Shown here: piece by piece, positions 17,635-26,658 of the stretch | Layout: every line of letters starts with the position of its first letter | Position numbering within the stretch: position 1 is the first letter of the stretch | Source of the DNA: Verrucomicrobiales bacterium | GTDB taxonomy: Bacteria; Verrucomicrobiota; Verrucomicrobiia; Limisphaerales; J093 | Length of the DNA: 64,000 bases | Assembly: GCA_024233305.1 (NCBI GenBank) | Contig: JACKPV010000023.1 | Coordinates: 372,001-436,000 of the forward strand | Direction of reading: 5' to 3' | Notes under the pieces: model-generated | What the model was told of the DNA's origin: nothing | Database searches by the model: none | The model's input: only the letters and a program-made list of their open reading frames with translations | Position numbers and translations under genes: made by a program

Positions 17635-17944
17635 AACCGACCGTCTCGTGACGAACTCCCGATTCCGCTTCCTCCTCTTTGCCGCCCGGTTGCCTTGGGG
17701 GTAGCCGCCCGGGGTAGGGGCTCCGTGGGTTGGCGCCTCCGACTCCCGGACGGCTACCCGTCCATCCCCCTGCTCCCCAACCATGGCCCCCCTTGGCTGC
17801 CGGATTGTCACGGCCAAGATGATTCCCCGGTCCAGAAGGCGTGCGGCACACGGATGGGAAGGACGTTCCTGATGGCCCCCTGCCGCCCACCTGTCTGGGT
17901 TGGCCGTCGTTCCAAAAGGGCTTACACGGTTTCGAACCGCTCTC
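17635..17944. repeat. Gene-free interval with a long inverted repeat
   Basis: This 310-bp stretch lies between two convergent genes and holds no convincing gene. Its main content is an inverted repeat: GGGTAGCCG (17699-17707) pairs with CGGCTACCC (17751-17759), with a second inner pairing CGGG/CCCG and a GC-rich loop. There is no T-run, so it is a poor terminator; it may be an intergenic palindromic repeat that also helps to separate the transcripts. The remaining sequence up to the stop of the minus-strand gene has no recognised signal. Confidence 0.5.
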
Positions 17945-20900
17945 CTACTGTCGGCCTGCCAACGACCGAAGTTCCCCTTCGGACAGCGCCCGCCGCCAGA
18001 ACGCCCAATCGCTCAAGCTGCCGGAGAAGAAGTCCGAAGGCCTGAACCCGACATTCGAGCCCAGCACGAACACGCTGCCCGAGGGCGTGCGAATCCCTCC
18101 TGGACGCAACGCCAGCCCTTGCAGCGCACCATCCACGTAGGCCCGCACTTGCGCGGTCTGCGGCTCATAGACCAACGCGATGTAGTGCCATTGGCCGGCG
18201 TGCACGGTTCCGTCATCCGTCCTCGCCACCGTTGCCCACAGGTTGCCCTGTCCCGCCCCCGCCTCCAGGGATCCCGCTTGCGTTATCTGAATCTGAACAC
18301 TCGGACGGTGGTCCGGAGCGGTCAGGCCCAAAATACCGTCAGTCGAATCAACCAAGCCGGCCCGGACCCAACCAGCAACTGTCAGAGCTTCGTCAGCGGA
18401 GCCGTAGCCAAGCCCAGCCTGGTCCGCCTCGTTGAGGGAAAGGTACTCACCCGGAGCACCCTGCGGACCGTCAAACCGTGCGACCACACCCCGTGGCGTT
18501 TCCTCGGCGGACGCCACCGTGTTGATGTCGATCAAGTGGTTGGTCCCAACCGAATCACGGCGTTGTACCGGACTACCGCCATCGCTCGCTTCGTCCAGCT
18601 TCCACCGCGCGATCAGGTGGGCAGGGAAGTCCGTTGGGACAGCCGTGCGGGACTGGGACGTGAGAGCAAAGCCCGCGGACGAAATCAGGCTGGGCGCGGA
18701 GCCATCCTGAAACGCCGCCGCTTTCAGCAATCCGCTCCTCCGTAGCGTGAGCGGTTCGGCATAGGCCTCGGAGGCCGCGGTGGGGTTTGTGCCGTCGATC
18801 GTGTACCTGAGGGTGGCGCCCACCGTATCGCAAGTCAGTATGACTTCGACCGGACCATCGAACAGCCCACCGTCCGGGGAAATCGTGGGCGCCGAGACTC
18901 GCGGAGTTTCCCCCCCTTTGCGCGCGAGAGCTCGGAGTTCCTCCTCGGAAAGGGCTCGGCGCCAGAATCCCCAATCGCTCAAGCTGCCGGAGAAGAAGTC
19001 CGAGGGCCTGAAGCCGACGTTCGAGCCCAGCACAAACACGCTGCCAGGGAGCGTGCGGATGCCTCCGGGTCTAAGGGCCAAGCCCTGGAGCGTGCCATCC
19101 ACGTAGGTCCTGACCTCCTCCGTCAGGGGCTCAAAAGCCAGGGCAACATGATGCCACCGACCGGGCTGTATGACCCCTTCGTCCGTCCGCGCCACGGTCG
19201 CCCACAAATCCCCCTGACCGACCCCTGCCTCCAACGAGCCCGCTTGGGTGACTTGGATCTGGATGCTCGGCCGGTGATCCGGCGCCGTCATCCCCAGAAT
19301 CCCGTCTGTCGGGTCCACCAAGTCAGCTCGGATCCATCCGCCAACCGTGAGCGCCTCGCCTGCGGAGCCAAACGTAAGCCCCGTCTGATCCGCCTCGTTG
19401 ATGGCAAGATACTCCCCCGGAGCGGCCCGAGGTCCGTCGAACTGGGCAACCACGCCCCGCACTCTATCCTCCCCTGACACCACCGTGTTGTTGTCGCTCA
19501 GATGATTGCTGCCCACCGAATCCCGGCGGAAGACCGGGCCGCCACCGCCGCTCACCTCGTCGAGCTTCCACCACGCGACCAGAGAATCGGGCAAATCCCC
19601 GGGGCTGACCGGCCCCAGCGGGTCGTTGTCCACCTCGGTTGCCGTCACCGTCCAGTCACTCATCCCATTGGCCATCACAGTGAAGGTGGCCTGCCCGTTC
19701 GTGCCGTCTTCATCCTCTCCGGCCCTCAACCTCACCGTCTGTTCCACGTTCCAGTTCGCCGGGGTAAAGCTCAGACTGCTGCCCTCACTCACCGTGATGT
19801 CGCTGTCCCCGGATGTCCGCTCCACTCGCACTGTGATCGGGTTTGCCGGCTGGGCCGACAAGTTCACCGTGAAGTCCGCCGTTTGTCCTTCCCGGACCGT
19901 CACGGCAGCGGCGCTGACCAACAACTCCAGCGCGTCGTTGTCCACGATTTCGAACATGGCCCGAGCTGGTGTGCCTACAAGGTACCCGTTGCCTTCGATC
20001 AGAATGAGCGTCAGTGTCTCGTTGGGCGGCGGTTCAACGAGGTGATCGTCCACCGGAATGATGTCGATGTCGGCCGAGCGCTCCCCCGCCTGCATGGTAA
20101 CGCTCCCCGTGGGGCCGGTGTAATCAGCGAAGCTCGCCGTCCCCTCCTGATTGTAGAAAACCGTCAGCGGCTCGAGCGCTGCCCCGGACCTGCGCACTGT
20201 CGCCACTGCCTTGGTGGGCCCTGTCTCCGAGCCGACCGCTGTCGACACCGAGATCGTGACCACGGGGAGCAGCGCCTCGGATTCCAGCCTCAGAGGATCC
20301 GGCGCGGCGTATCGCGTATCTGGGTTCACCATCCCGCTGAACTGGTATTCGACCTCGCCCCGAATTTGCGCCGTGCCGATGGCGTCGTTTGGCGCCTTGG
20401 CGGTGTACTTCATCCGGATTGGACTGGGCGGGAGTGTCCCGACCCACAGAATACCTGTTTGGGACGGGTCCAACTCGACCTGCCCGCCATCGATAGCCGC
20501 GACGGATACGACCCCCCATCCAGGCGGGAGCTTCGGAGTCCACAACAAGGACAACAGCGTTCCCGAATAGACAATCTCGTTGGTGATTTCGACGGTCTGG
20601 CCGGGGCCGTAGCCCGCCGGGCCGCGGTGGATGATCCCGGGCGGCGGGGCGACCCCATCGTTGTCGGACTCGAAGACGTTGACTGTGGCGGTGATCCAAC
20701 CCGGCGCGCTGACCTCGAAGATCGCTGCGCCATGGAGTTCGTCAGGATCATCGGCGGCGGCGAGAGTCACCGTCTGGTCCACGTTCCAATTGACGGGGGT
20801 ATAGGTGAACTCGTCCGCGCCGCTGACCGTGAGGTCGTCATCCCCGCTGATCCGGCTGACCGTAACAACGACCTCCGTCTGCGGCCTCGCCCCGAGCCGC

Positions 20901-23900
20901 AAACCGAACGTTGCGGTGAAGCCTTCTGGAACCGTAACCGGACCGCCGGTGACCACCAGGTCCTGGGCGTCATCATCCGTCTCCGTAGCCTGAACCATGA
21001 CGCTCTCCACACCCGCCAAGGCGGACGAGACGGTGAATACCGCGCGGCCGTCGGCTGCATCGTCGTCCAGAGCAGCGGAGAGCGTAACGGTCTGCCGCGT
21101 GCTCCAATCAGCGTCAGTGAAACGCAGTGTCTCGCCCCCAGAAACGTCCAGGTCGGCATCGCCGGAACTCCGCGCGGTGTGCACGGTGACCGGGGCGGCA
21201 GGTTGACGGTCGAGGCGGACTGAAAAGCTGGATTCCCCGCCTTCGGGGACCGCCATCGTGAGGGGTTCCACGGCGAGTTGCGGCACGTCGTCGTCCAGGA
21301 TCGTGAGTATGGATTGCGCCGGCACGCCCAAAGCTGCTCCGCCCGTCGGGTTGCTGAGGGTGAGGAGGATTGTCTCGTCGGTTTCATCCTCGGTATCATT
21401 GGTGATCGTGACCGTGAAGGTCTTCGGCGACGGGTCGCCGGCCTCCCACGTCAGAGTGCCCGTGCTGGCGGTAAAGTCTGCCGGAGAGTCTGCGGAGCCA
21501 CTGCCGCTGCTCCACGCCACTGCCACTGCGCCGGCACTGCCGGCTTCGCGGGAAACCGAGACGGTAGCCTCGGGGGCTGTCTCATCAACGGAGTAGGTGG
21601 CGCTGGAGAACTGGAGTGTGCCCCTCGGAGGCAAGGCGGCCTGGACGGCCTTGAATGCGTTGATACGGCCATATCCGTATTCATCGTTGCGTCCGTCCAC
21701 ATAGGCCAATGAACCGACCTTGTCCGCCGTGCCACGGAGGATTTGCCGGACTTCCCCGGCGGTCAGGTCCGGATTGACTGAAAGCACCAGGGCCGCGACG
21801 CCCGCGGCGACCGGCGAGGCTGCGGAAGTTCCGCGGAATTCCAGGGTGTAATTGCCGGCGACGCCATCCGAGGCATTGTATCCCACAGGGCCTTGCCGAT
21901 CGGTAGTGGGGAGATCGGCGCCCGGCTGACCGGTGACATCTGTCGCTGATCCACCCGGCGCCAGCAGTTCCTGCTTGAGACCGTAGTTGCTGTAAAGGGC
22001 TCTCTCATCCCGGTCCGTGCTCGCCCCGATGGCGAGGACATCTGCGTGAGACGCCGGGTAGCCGACCGGGGCAACGCGGGAGTTCCCGGAGGAGGCCATG
22101 AGCACGCAGCCCTTGCCGTTTCTGCCTTCCCGGGCAGCCCAGGCCAAGGCCTCGTCAATGGCTCTCATGCCTTCGTCTCCGAGGTTCGGGTTCGCGAGTC
22201 CAAAACTCATGTTGAAGATGTCGGCCCCCGGCCACCGGCGTTGACCGCTTACCGCACGCCCGGCCGCGTAGTAGATCGCTGCCGCATACTTATGCGCCGT
22301 GACGAACACCCCGTTTCCGCCATAGAGAGCAAGCCGAATTGGCAGGAACCTGGCCTCAGGAGCGACGCCGATGACCCCGATGCCATTGTTGCCCCTGGCG
22401 ACGGCGAGCCCTGCCGTGGCCGTGCCGTGGTTGTCCTCGTCGCCGGGACGAGGGTCATTGTCGTCGGGTTCTTCGATGAAGACGAAGAACAACCAGCCGT
22501 TCCCGAAGTCCCATCCGTTCACGTCGTCCACGAGACCGTTCAGGTCATCGTCCTGCCCGTTGAGCGTTTCTCCTGGGTTGCGAAATACGTTCTGCGCCAG
22601 GTCCGGGTGGTCGAGATCGAACCCATCGTCGAGCACAGCGATCGTCACCCCGGCTCCCCGGGAGATGTCCCAGGCCTCCAGCGCGTCCACATCGGCGTCC
22701 GGAGTGCCTCCCGTCTGCCCGGTGTTGTGCAAGTGCCACTGAAGATCGAACAAGGGGTCGGACGGCGCTTCGCCCGAGAGGACGACCTGGCAGAGGAAGT
22801 TGGGCTCGGCCCATTCCACGGACGGGTTGAGTGTGTGGGCGTTGGAAAGGTCGAGAACGCTCTGCGCGGTGCCACCCGGCCGGTGATGGATGAACTGGTT
22901 GGTCGTGCCGGATAATGGTCGGACATCCGGCCAGTCGTTTCCGAAGTAGTCAGGGGCGCTGACCCCAGGCTTCAGGCAGACGATCACTGCATCCGTAATG
23001 GAGAACAGGCGTCCGGTTCGCGGGTCTTCGAAGACAGGTTCGACGTTTTCGATACCGTCTGAACCGACGGCGGCGGCGAGGGTCTGCGACAGCGCTTCGA
23101 GTCCGAGCGAGTCCGCCGCGGGCGGGAGCTCCAGAATCGCATAGCCGGACATCTCAAACAGCGGCTCGAAGCCCGCCAGGCCGCCGTCAACCGACGTCAG
23201 CGTCTGCACCACCTCGCGGACTTCCCGGCCGGGATGAGAGCGAACCGCCACGGCGCGCCCTGATCGGAACAAGCGGTTCTCTCCTTGCGCGGTCAGATAG
23301 ACCTCGCCTGCATGGAAGCTGCTTTCCGGTTGGGAGGCCGCCACGATGCGGTAGTACCCCTGCGCGCCGGCGGTGTCGGAGTGGATGAGTTCTCGCACCG
23401 CACCGTCACCCGAAGCCGCCGCGACTGCCGTCCAAAGCCGATCGCTCAGAGTTGCCTTGTATTCCAGGATGTAGGTCTCGTTGGCACTGGTCGTGACGGA
23501 TACGGCGAAGCCCTCGGCGCTCCGCGTCGGATTCATGATGCGGAACCCGCGGCCGGTGACTGTCAGGACCCCGACGCTCACCGCCGAGTTGTTCGCGAGC
23601 ACAGGGTCGGTCCCGATAGGGGACACGCGGGACACCAGGCGATAGGCGCCAAATGCGTCCGGGGGCACCTCAATGCCGAACATCCTCTGGTGTGCGACCG
23701 ATCCGGCCGGCCAGTTCGATTCCGGATACGGGATCGTGCCGGAGTCGATTTTGACATCGTCGGCGTCTCCCGCCTTGGCATTGCGCGAAAGGAACAAGTC
23801 AAAGCGGAAGGTCGGGCGGTTCAATGTATCCGGGCCGTTGTTCAGGAGAAACCAGGACACTTCTTCGAGCTTCCCTCCGGCGGCGACGCTCTGCGGGTTG

Positions 23901-24028
23901 AACTGGGTGGACAGGAGCTGCAGGTCCGCGTCGGACGCGATGACCCGTCCGGCTGGCCCGGGATGGAGAAGGGCGAGGCATGCCACCGCCGCGGTGCTGG
24001 TCAATGTGCGTTTGCTGGAATAGCTCAT
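17945..24028 (-). CDS. Giant secreted subtilisin-like protease with Calx-beta-type and LamG repeats
   Basis: A protein of about 2027 residues; the start ATG at 24028 overlaps the upstream stop (ATGA) and gives a signal peptide (MSYSSKRTLTSTAAVACLAL). Domain order: CARDB-like beta domain (about 32-160), the secreted-protein 'ILEYKATLSDRLW...YYRIV' module (about 172-230), a region resembling a protease prodomain (about 240-415), peptidase S8 (about 455-800) with catalytic Asp467 in AVLDDG, His534 in NHGT, oxyanion Asn649 in SSGNS and Ser735 in GTSAASP; then a Calx-beta domain and repeated 'VPEG...F-x-V-x-L' beta modules of about 95 residues, and two LamG/concanavalin-like domains (1478-1705 and 1800-2027) joined by a chitobiase-type linker. 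All catalytic residues are present. It is the last gene of a coupled three-gene set, probably a surface-bound or released protease whose tail binds polymer or cell envelope. Confidence 0.88.
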   Translation of the reverse strand: MSYSSKRTLTSTAAVACLALLHPGPAGRVIASDADLQLLSTQFNPQSVAAGGKLEEVSWFLLNNGPDTLNRPTFRFDLFLSRNAKAGDADDVKIDSGTIPYPESNWPAGSVAHQRMFGIEVPPDAFGAYRLVSRVSPIGTDPVLANNSAVSVGVLTVTGRGFRIMNPTRSAEGFAVSVTTSANETYILEYKATLSDRLWTAVAAASGDGAVRELIHSDTAGAQGYYRIVAASQPESSFHAGEVYLTAQGENRLFRSGRAVAVRSHPGREVREVVQTLTSVDGGLAGFEPLFEMSGYAILELPPAADSLGLEALSQTLAAAVGSDGIENVEPVFEDPRTGRLFSITDAVIVCLKPGVSAPDYFGNDWPDVRPLSGTTNQFIHHRPGGTAQSVLDLSNAHTLNPSVEWAEPNFLCQVVLSGEAPSDPLFDLQWHLHNTGQTGGTPDADVDALEAWDISRGAGVTIAVLDDGFDLDHPDLAQNVFRNPGETLNGQDDDLNGLVDDVNGWDFGNGWLFFVFIEEPDDNDPRPGDEDNHGTATAGLAVARGNNGIGVIGVAPEARFLPIRLALYGGNGVFVTAHKYAAAIYYAAGRAVSGQRRWPGADIFNMSFGLANPNLGDEGMRAIDEALAWAAREGRNGKGCVLMASSGNSRVAPVGYPASHADVLAIGASTDRDERALYSNYGLKQELLAPGGSATDVTGQPGADLPTTDRQGPVGYNASDGVAGNYTLEFRGTSAASPVAAGVAALVLSVNPDLTAGEVRQILRGTADKVGSLAYVDGRNDEYGYGRINAFKAVQAALPPRGTLQFSSATYSVDETAPEATVSVSREAGSAGAVAVAWSSGSGSADSPADFTASTGTLTWEAGDPSPKTFTVTITNDTEDETDETILLTLSNPTGGAALGVPAQSILTILDDDVPQLAVEPLTMAVPEGGESSFSVRLDRQPAAPVTVHTARSSGDADLDVSGGETLRFTDADWSTRQTVTLSAALDDDAADGRAVFTVSSALAGVESVMVQATETDDDAQDLVVTGGPVTVPEGFTATFGLRLGARPQTEVVVTVSRISGDDDLTVSGADEFTYTPVNWNVDQTVTLAAADDPDELHGAAIFEVSAPGWITATVNVFESDNDGVAPPPGIIHRGPAGYGPGQTVEITNEIVYSGTLLSLLWTPKLPPGWGVVSVAAIDGGQVELDPSQTGILWVGTLPPSPIRMKYTAKAPNDAIGTAQIRGEVEYQFSGMVNPDTRYAAPDPLRLESEALLPVVTISVSTAVGSETGPTKAVATVRRSGAALEPLTVFYNQEGTASFADYTGPTGSVTMQAGERSADIDIIPVDDHLVEPPPNETLTLILIEGNGYLVGTPARAMFEIVDNDALELLVSAAAVTVREGQTADFTVNLSAQPANPITVRVERTSGDSDITVSEGSSLSFTPANWNVEQTVRLRAGEDEDGTNGQATFTVMANGMSDWTVTATEVDNDPLGPVSPGDLPDSLVAWWKLDEVSGGGGPVFRRDSVGSNHLSDNNTVVSGEDRVRGVVAQFDGPRAAPGEYLAINEADQTGLTFGSAGEALTVGGWIRADLVDPTDGILGMTAPDHRPSIQIQVTQAGSLEAGVGQGDLWATVARTDEGVIQPGRWHHVALAFEPLTEEVRTYVDGTLQGLALRPGGIRTLPGSVFVLGSNVGFRPSDFFSGSLSDWGFWRRALSEEELRALARKGGETPRVSAPTISPDGGLFDGPVEVILTCDTVGATLRYTIDGTNPTAASEAYAEPLTLRRSGLLKAAAFQDGSAPSLISSAGFALTSQSRTAVPTDFPAHLIARWKLDEASDGGSPVQRRDSVGTNHLIDINTVASAEETPRGVVARFDGPQGAPGEYLSLNEADQAGLGYGSADEALTVAGWVRAGLVDSTDGILGLTAPDHRPSVQIQITQAGSLEAGAGQGNLWATVARTDDGTVHAGQWHYIALVYEPQTAQVRAYVDGALQGLALRPGGIRTPSGSVFVLGSNVGFRPSDFFSGSLSDWAFWRRALSEGELRSLAGRQ
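17948..19597 (-). repeat. Tandem LamG duplication inside the subtilase gene
   Basis: Two near-identical copies of a 228-residue LamG-type domain are encoded at 17948-18631 and 18914-19597, with a period of 966 bp (322 codons) including the linker. Long runs are identical at DNA level, for example around CAAGCTGCCGGAGAAGAAGT at 18015 and 18981. The similarity extends to synonymous sites, suggesting recent duplication or gene conversion. Confidence 0.88.
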
Positions 24029-25560
24029 TTGATTTGATTGCCGCCTCTGGTCGGGGGTCGCGAGGCAGGAAGCCGGACATCGGGAGTACGAGGCTCCGCC
24101 GTGGGCGATGTGACGAACGGGCCGGATACCAGGAGTCCGATACGCTCGGCTGGCGCATAGCCATCGGCGCCGCGCGGATCGGTCTGGTAGCCGCCCGCGC
24201 GCCAATACGACAAAACCCGGTTCATCTCTGTGTCGTCGATCCTCCAGAAAGGCTCGCGAAAATCGGCACTGTGGGGTTTCGCTCCGGCAGGCCCCGCTCC
24301 CGCCGCGAAACCATCCAGTCCCGCCGCATTGGCGTGGTATGCGCCCGCGCGCCAGTACGAGAGAACGCGACCGGTCTCGGTAGCGTCGATGACCCATTGG
24401 GGCGAGCGGAAATCGGCGCTGTGAAACGAGGGGGGATCAACCGCGATCGTCCTTGCGAAGAGATCCCTTCCTTGCATCCACGTTGCGACGCGCGGATTGT
24501 CGTCGACTACCGACCACTCCGTGTCGGCGTTCGGTGCGACCAGAGTCGATTGCGAAACGAGCGTCGCGTCCATGCCGGACTCTACGGAGCCGCTGCCCGA
24601 TTGCGTTGCGCTCCAGGGCGCGCGCATCGTTTCGGAGTACGACGTGCGAGCAAACACGGCTTCGTCTCGGATCCAGGTGGAGACCTCCGGGTTGTCGTCG
24701 TCGATGGCGTAAGTGACATCGGAAACCTCGCCGCCACGCTCCGGCCTGGGGAAGGCGCCCACACCGACCGGGCCGATCTCCTTTTCTCCGTCCATTGCGC
24801 CCACACTACCCTCCCGCTGGTCTTGTGCCGACCGTTGAGCGACAAATGTCGCCTCCACTTGATCGGGGAGACTGACGGTGACGGAAGCGCGGCCTTCTCC
24901 GAGTTCCCCGGAGGTGAACAGGTGAACGAGATAGGTCAAACCCGCAACGGCATCAAAGCGGCAGGTGCCAGAGCGGCTTTGCCCTTCGGTTCCGGTGTCG
25001 GCGGAGCAGAGAACCACGCCATCCTGCTCCAGTGACATGCGGCTCCTCACGCCCCGGGTGACCAGATTCGAGGGTTTCCCCACCAGGTTGTAGCGGAGAC
25101 TGGCATTTCCGGTGAACAACACGACGAACGGGAAGGTGTCGGCGGTCGTGCCGGACTCCGTGTTTTCCACCTTGAAGTTCAGATTACGGTTCGTGCTGAC
25201 CAACTCGGTCCACATCTCGGTGCCAGTCCCCGTGACCGTGTAGGTGAAACGCACTACCGGATGGGTGATCACGTTCGAAGTGCCCGTGGCGGTGATGGTG
25301 TAGTTGAACGTCTCCCGTTCTGCTGCCTGTGCCCCGGCGCAGAGGCAGCCTATCAGCACAATGGCAAGTCGCAGGAGGCGCTTGGTAGCATTTGCTTCCT
25401 TGTTGCAGATCGTTTCCCCGGCGCCCGGCGGCGCCGACGAATCCAGGGAGTCCCCGGCGCCTTTCCTGGGGGGGACGTTCACCCGAGTGGGAGACCCAGG
25501 AACCGGGCTGGGACAAACGGCAGCGTGTTCCCAGGGCACTGTGATCCGGCGCTGTTTCAC
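24025..25560 (-). CDS. Secreted protein of unknown function with two HSADF motifs
   Basis: I do not recognise the full family. The frame encodes up to 511 residues. A secretion signal (KRLLRLAIVLIGCLCAGAQA) is clear but lies about 60 residues after the only start that fits gene spacing, a GTG at 25560 overlapping the upstream stop (GTGA); no in-frame ATG lies nearer, so the true start is unsure. LIGC could be a lipobox. After it come a beta-rich region (FNYTITATGTSNVITHPVVR onward, about 170 residues) with two Cys pairs, a linker, and two C-terminal repeats: HSADFRSPQWVIDATETGRV...YWRAGAYH (about 24310-24424) and HSADFREPFWRIDDTEMNRV...YWRAGGYQ (about 24150-24271). This motif recalls short dockerin/EF-hand-like repeats of large secreted proteins in the PVC group. 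Its stop overlaps the subtilase start, so the two products are made together. Confidence 0.7.
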   Translation of the reverse strand: MKQRRITVPWEHAAVCPSPVPGSPTRVNVPPRKGAGDSLDSSAPPGAGETICNKEANATKRLLRLAIVLIGCLCAGAQAAERETFNYTITATGTSNVITHPVVRFTYTVTGTGTEMWTELVSTNRNLNFKVENTESGTTADTFPFVVLFTGNASLRYNLVGKPSNLVTRGVRSRMSLEQDGVVLCSADTGTEGQSRSGTCRFDAVAGLTYLVHLFTSGELGEGRASVTVSLPDQVEATFVAQRSAQDQREGSVGAMDGEKEIGPVGVGAFPRPERGGEVSDVTYAIDDDNPEVSTWIRDEAVFARTSYSETMRAPWSATQSGSGSVESGMDATLVSQSTLVAPNADTEWSVVDDNPRVATWMQGRDLFARTIAVDPPSFHSADFRSPQWVIDATETGRVLSYWRAGAYHANAAGLDGFAAGAGPAGAKPHSADFREPFWRIDDTEMNRVLSYWRAGGYQTDPRGADGYAPAERIGLLVSGPFVTSPTAEPRTPDVRLPASRPPTRGGNQIK

Positions 25561-26441
25561 GGCTGTTCCAAGACCAGGCGGTGAAATACCCTCTGCACGG
25601 GCAGCACCGGCAGATCATCGAGGATTATGGTCTGGCCCGAGCCAGGTATGCCCGAACGCAACGTCGTCCACCCCGTCAAGTCCGTGCTGGATTGGATGGT
25701 GTAACGGTGTCCCGCAGCACTGCGAAAACTCAATCGCAGTCTCGTGGTTCCATCCTCGGCGGCAACCAGTCCGGCCGTCAATGGACGCAGGCCCAGTTGG
25801 ATCTCCAGGGTGGGTGCGTTGCCGCCGTCACTGCTGCGGAAAGTGACGGAGCCGTTTGCCCACGGTACACCGGTGCCCTCCCGGAGTTGGAAGCCAACGT
25901 AAGCCTTTCCTTCCTCTGCCACCATTCGGACGAACTCCGTCACGCGAGCGTGCTTTCGTTGGGCGGGCATTCCCGCGAAGGCGAGGCTCGTCAGATACGA
26001 ACCGGCGGCGAGGTCAGTCAGAGCAATCACTCCATCCCCTTTGTACCCGCGGATGGAGCAACGGTTGATGTAGGTCCACTCGGTAGCGTAGAGACCCAAT
26101 TCGGCTGACTTCACAGTCATGTCGTTCGCCAGATCAGGCAGCTTGAACTCGAGCGCGGAACTGACTCGAGCCGGCCGGCCTTGGCCGCGACGGACCTCCA
26201 GATACAGGCTATTGGGGTTTCCAAGACGGTCAAAGACGCCGTCCCCCTCGTCATCCTCCCCGCTTTGGTCGGCCACCGGTCGCAGCACGAACCGCACCGC
26301 GTCGGGCGTCAGGGTTGCCTCGGACCCTCCTGCGGTCCCGAGTGCGACCAGGCCGGCCAAACAACCAACAACGACGAAGTGGGGACGCCGCTTTCCGAGC
26401 CTTGGAAAACGTGGGATGTCCGGAGGTGCGCTGGTATCCAT
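25557..26441 (-). CDS. Secreted DNRLRE-type protein
   Basis: A 294-residue exported protein if translation starts at the ATG at 26441; upstream in-frame ATGs at 26471 and 26489 are possible. The membrane/signal segment is HFVVVGCLAGLVALGTAGG (about residues 20-38). The body (about 45-210) has the pattern of DNRLRE/CBM96-like beta domains: SSALEFKLPDLANDMTVKSA ELGLY ... EFVRMVAEEGKAYVGFQLRE ... VTFRSSDGG. The end (HRYTIQSSTDLTGWTTL ... RVFHRLVLEQP) is the common secreted-protein module of this window. Function is likely binding or scaffold rather than catalysis. It is the first of three genes joined by stop/start overlaps (GTGA, then ATGA) and follows the response regulator gene by 217 bp, a gap that could hold a promoter. 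Confidence 0.72.
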   Translation of the reverse strand: MDTSAPPDIPRFPRLGKRRPHFVVVGCLAGLVALGTAGGSEATLTPDAVRFVLRPVADQSGEDDEGDGVFDRLGNPNSLYLEVRRGQGRPARVSSALEFKLPDLANDMTVKSAELGLYATEWTYINRCSIRGYKGDGVIALTDLAAGSYLTSLAFAGMPAQRKHARVTEFVRMVAEEGKAYVGFQLREGTGVPWANGSVTFRSSDGGNAPTLEIQLGLRPLTAGLVAAEDGTTRLRLSFRSAAGHRYTIQSSTDLTGWTTLRSGIPGSGQTIILDDLPVLPVQRVFHRLVLEQP

Positions 26442-26658
26442 GTTGGACTTCACGGGCACATTGTGGGGCATCTCGCTCGGGAAGCGCATCCCCCGGACGG
26501 GTGAGTCAGGGCGCAGTCGGCGAACTACGCCGCTCCGCGCTTCCTCGGTTTGGGTGAGGTGTGCACAACGGGAGCGCGGGCGAGGCAATCGATCGAAGCG
26601 TGGTCGCTCCGATGTGGCCGCAATGAATCGAAGCCGGCGGACGCGACCGCGCGTGGGT

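Noticed and set aside
17695..18745. Plus-strand frames at the end of the subtilase gene
   Set aside because: They read the LamG repeats in antisense; no start context or motif.
19502..21223. Plus-strand open frame (573 codons) inside the subtilase gene
   Set aside because: Antisense to conserved beta-repeat domains; sequence is Arg/Pro/His-rich without any recognisable feature.
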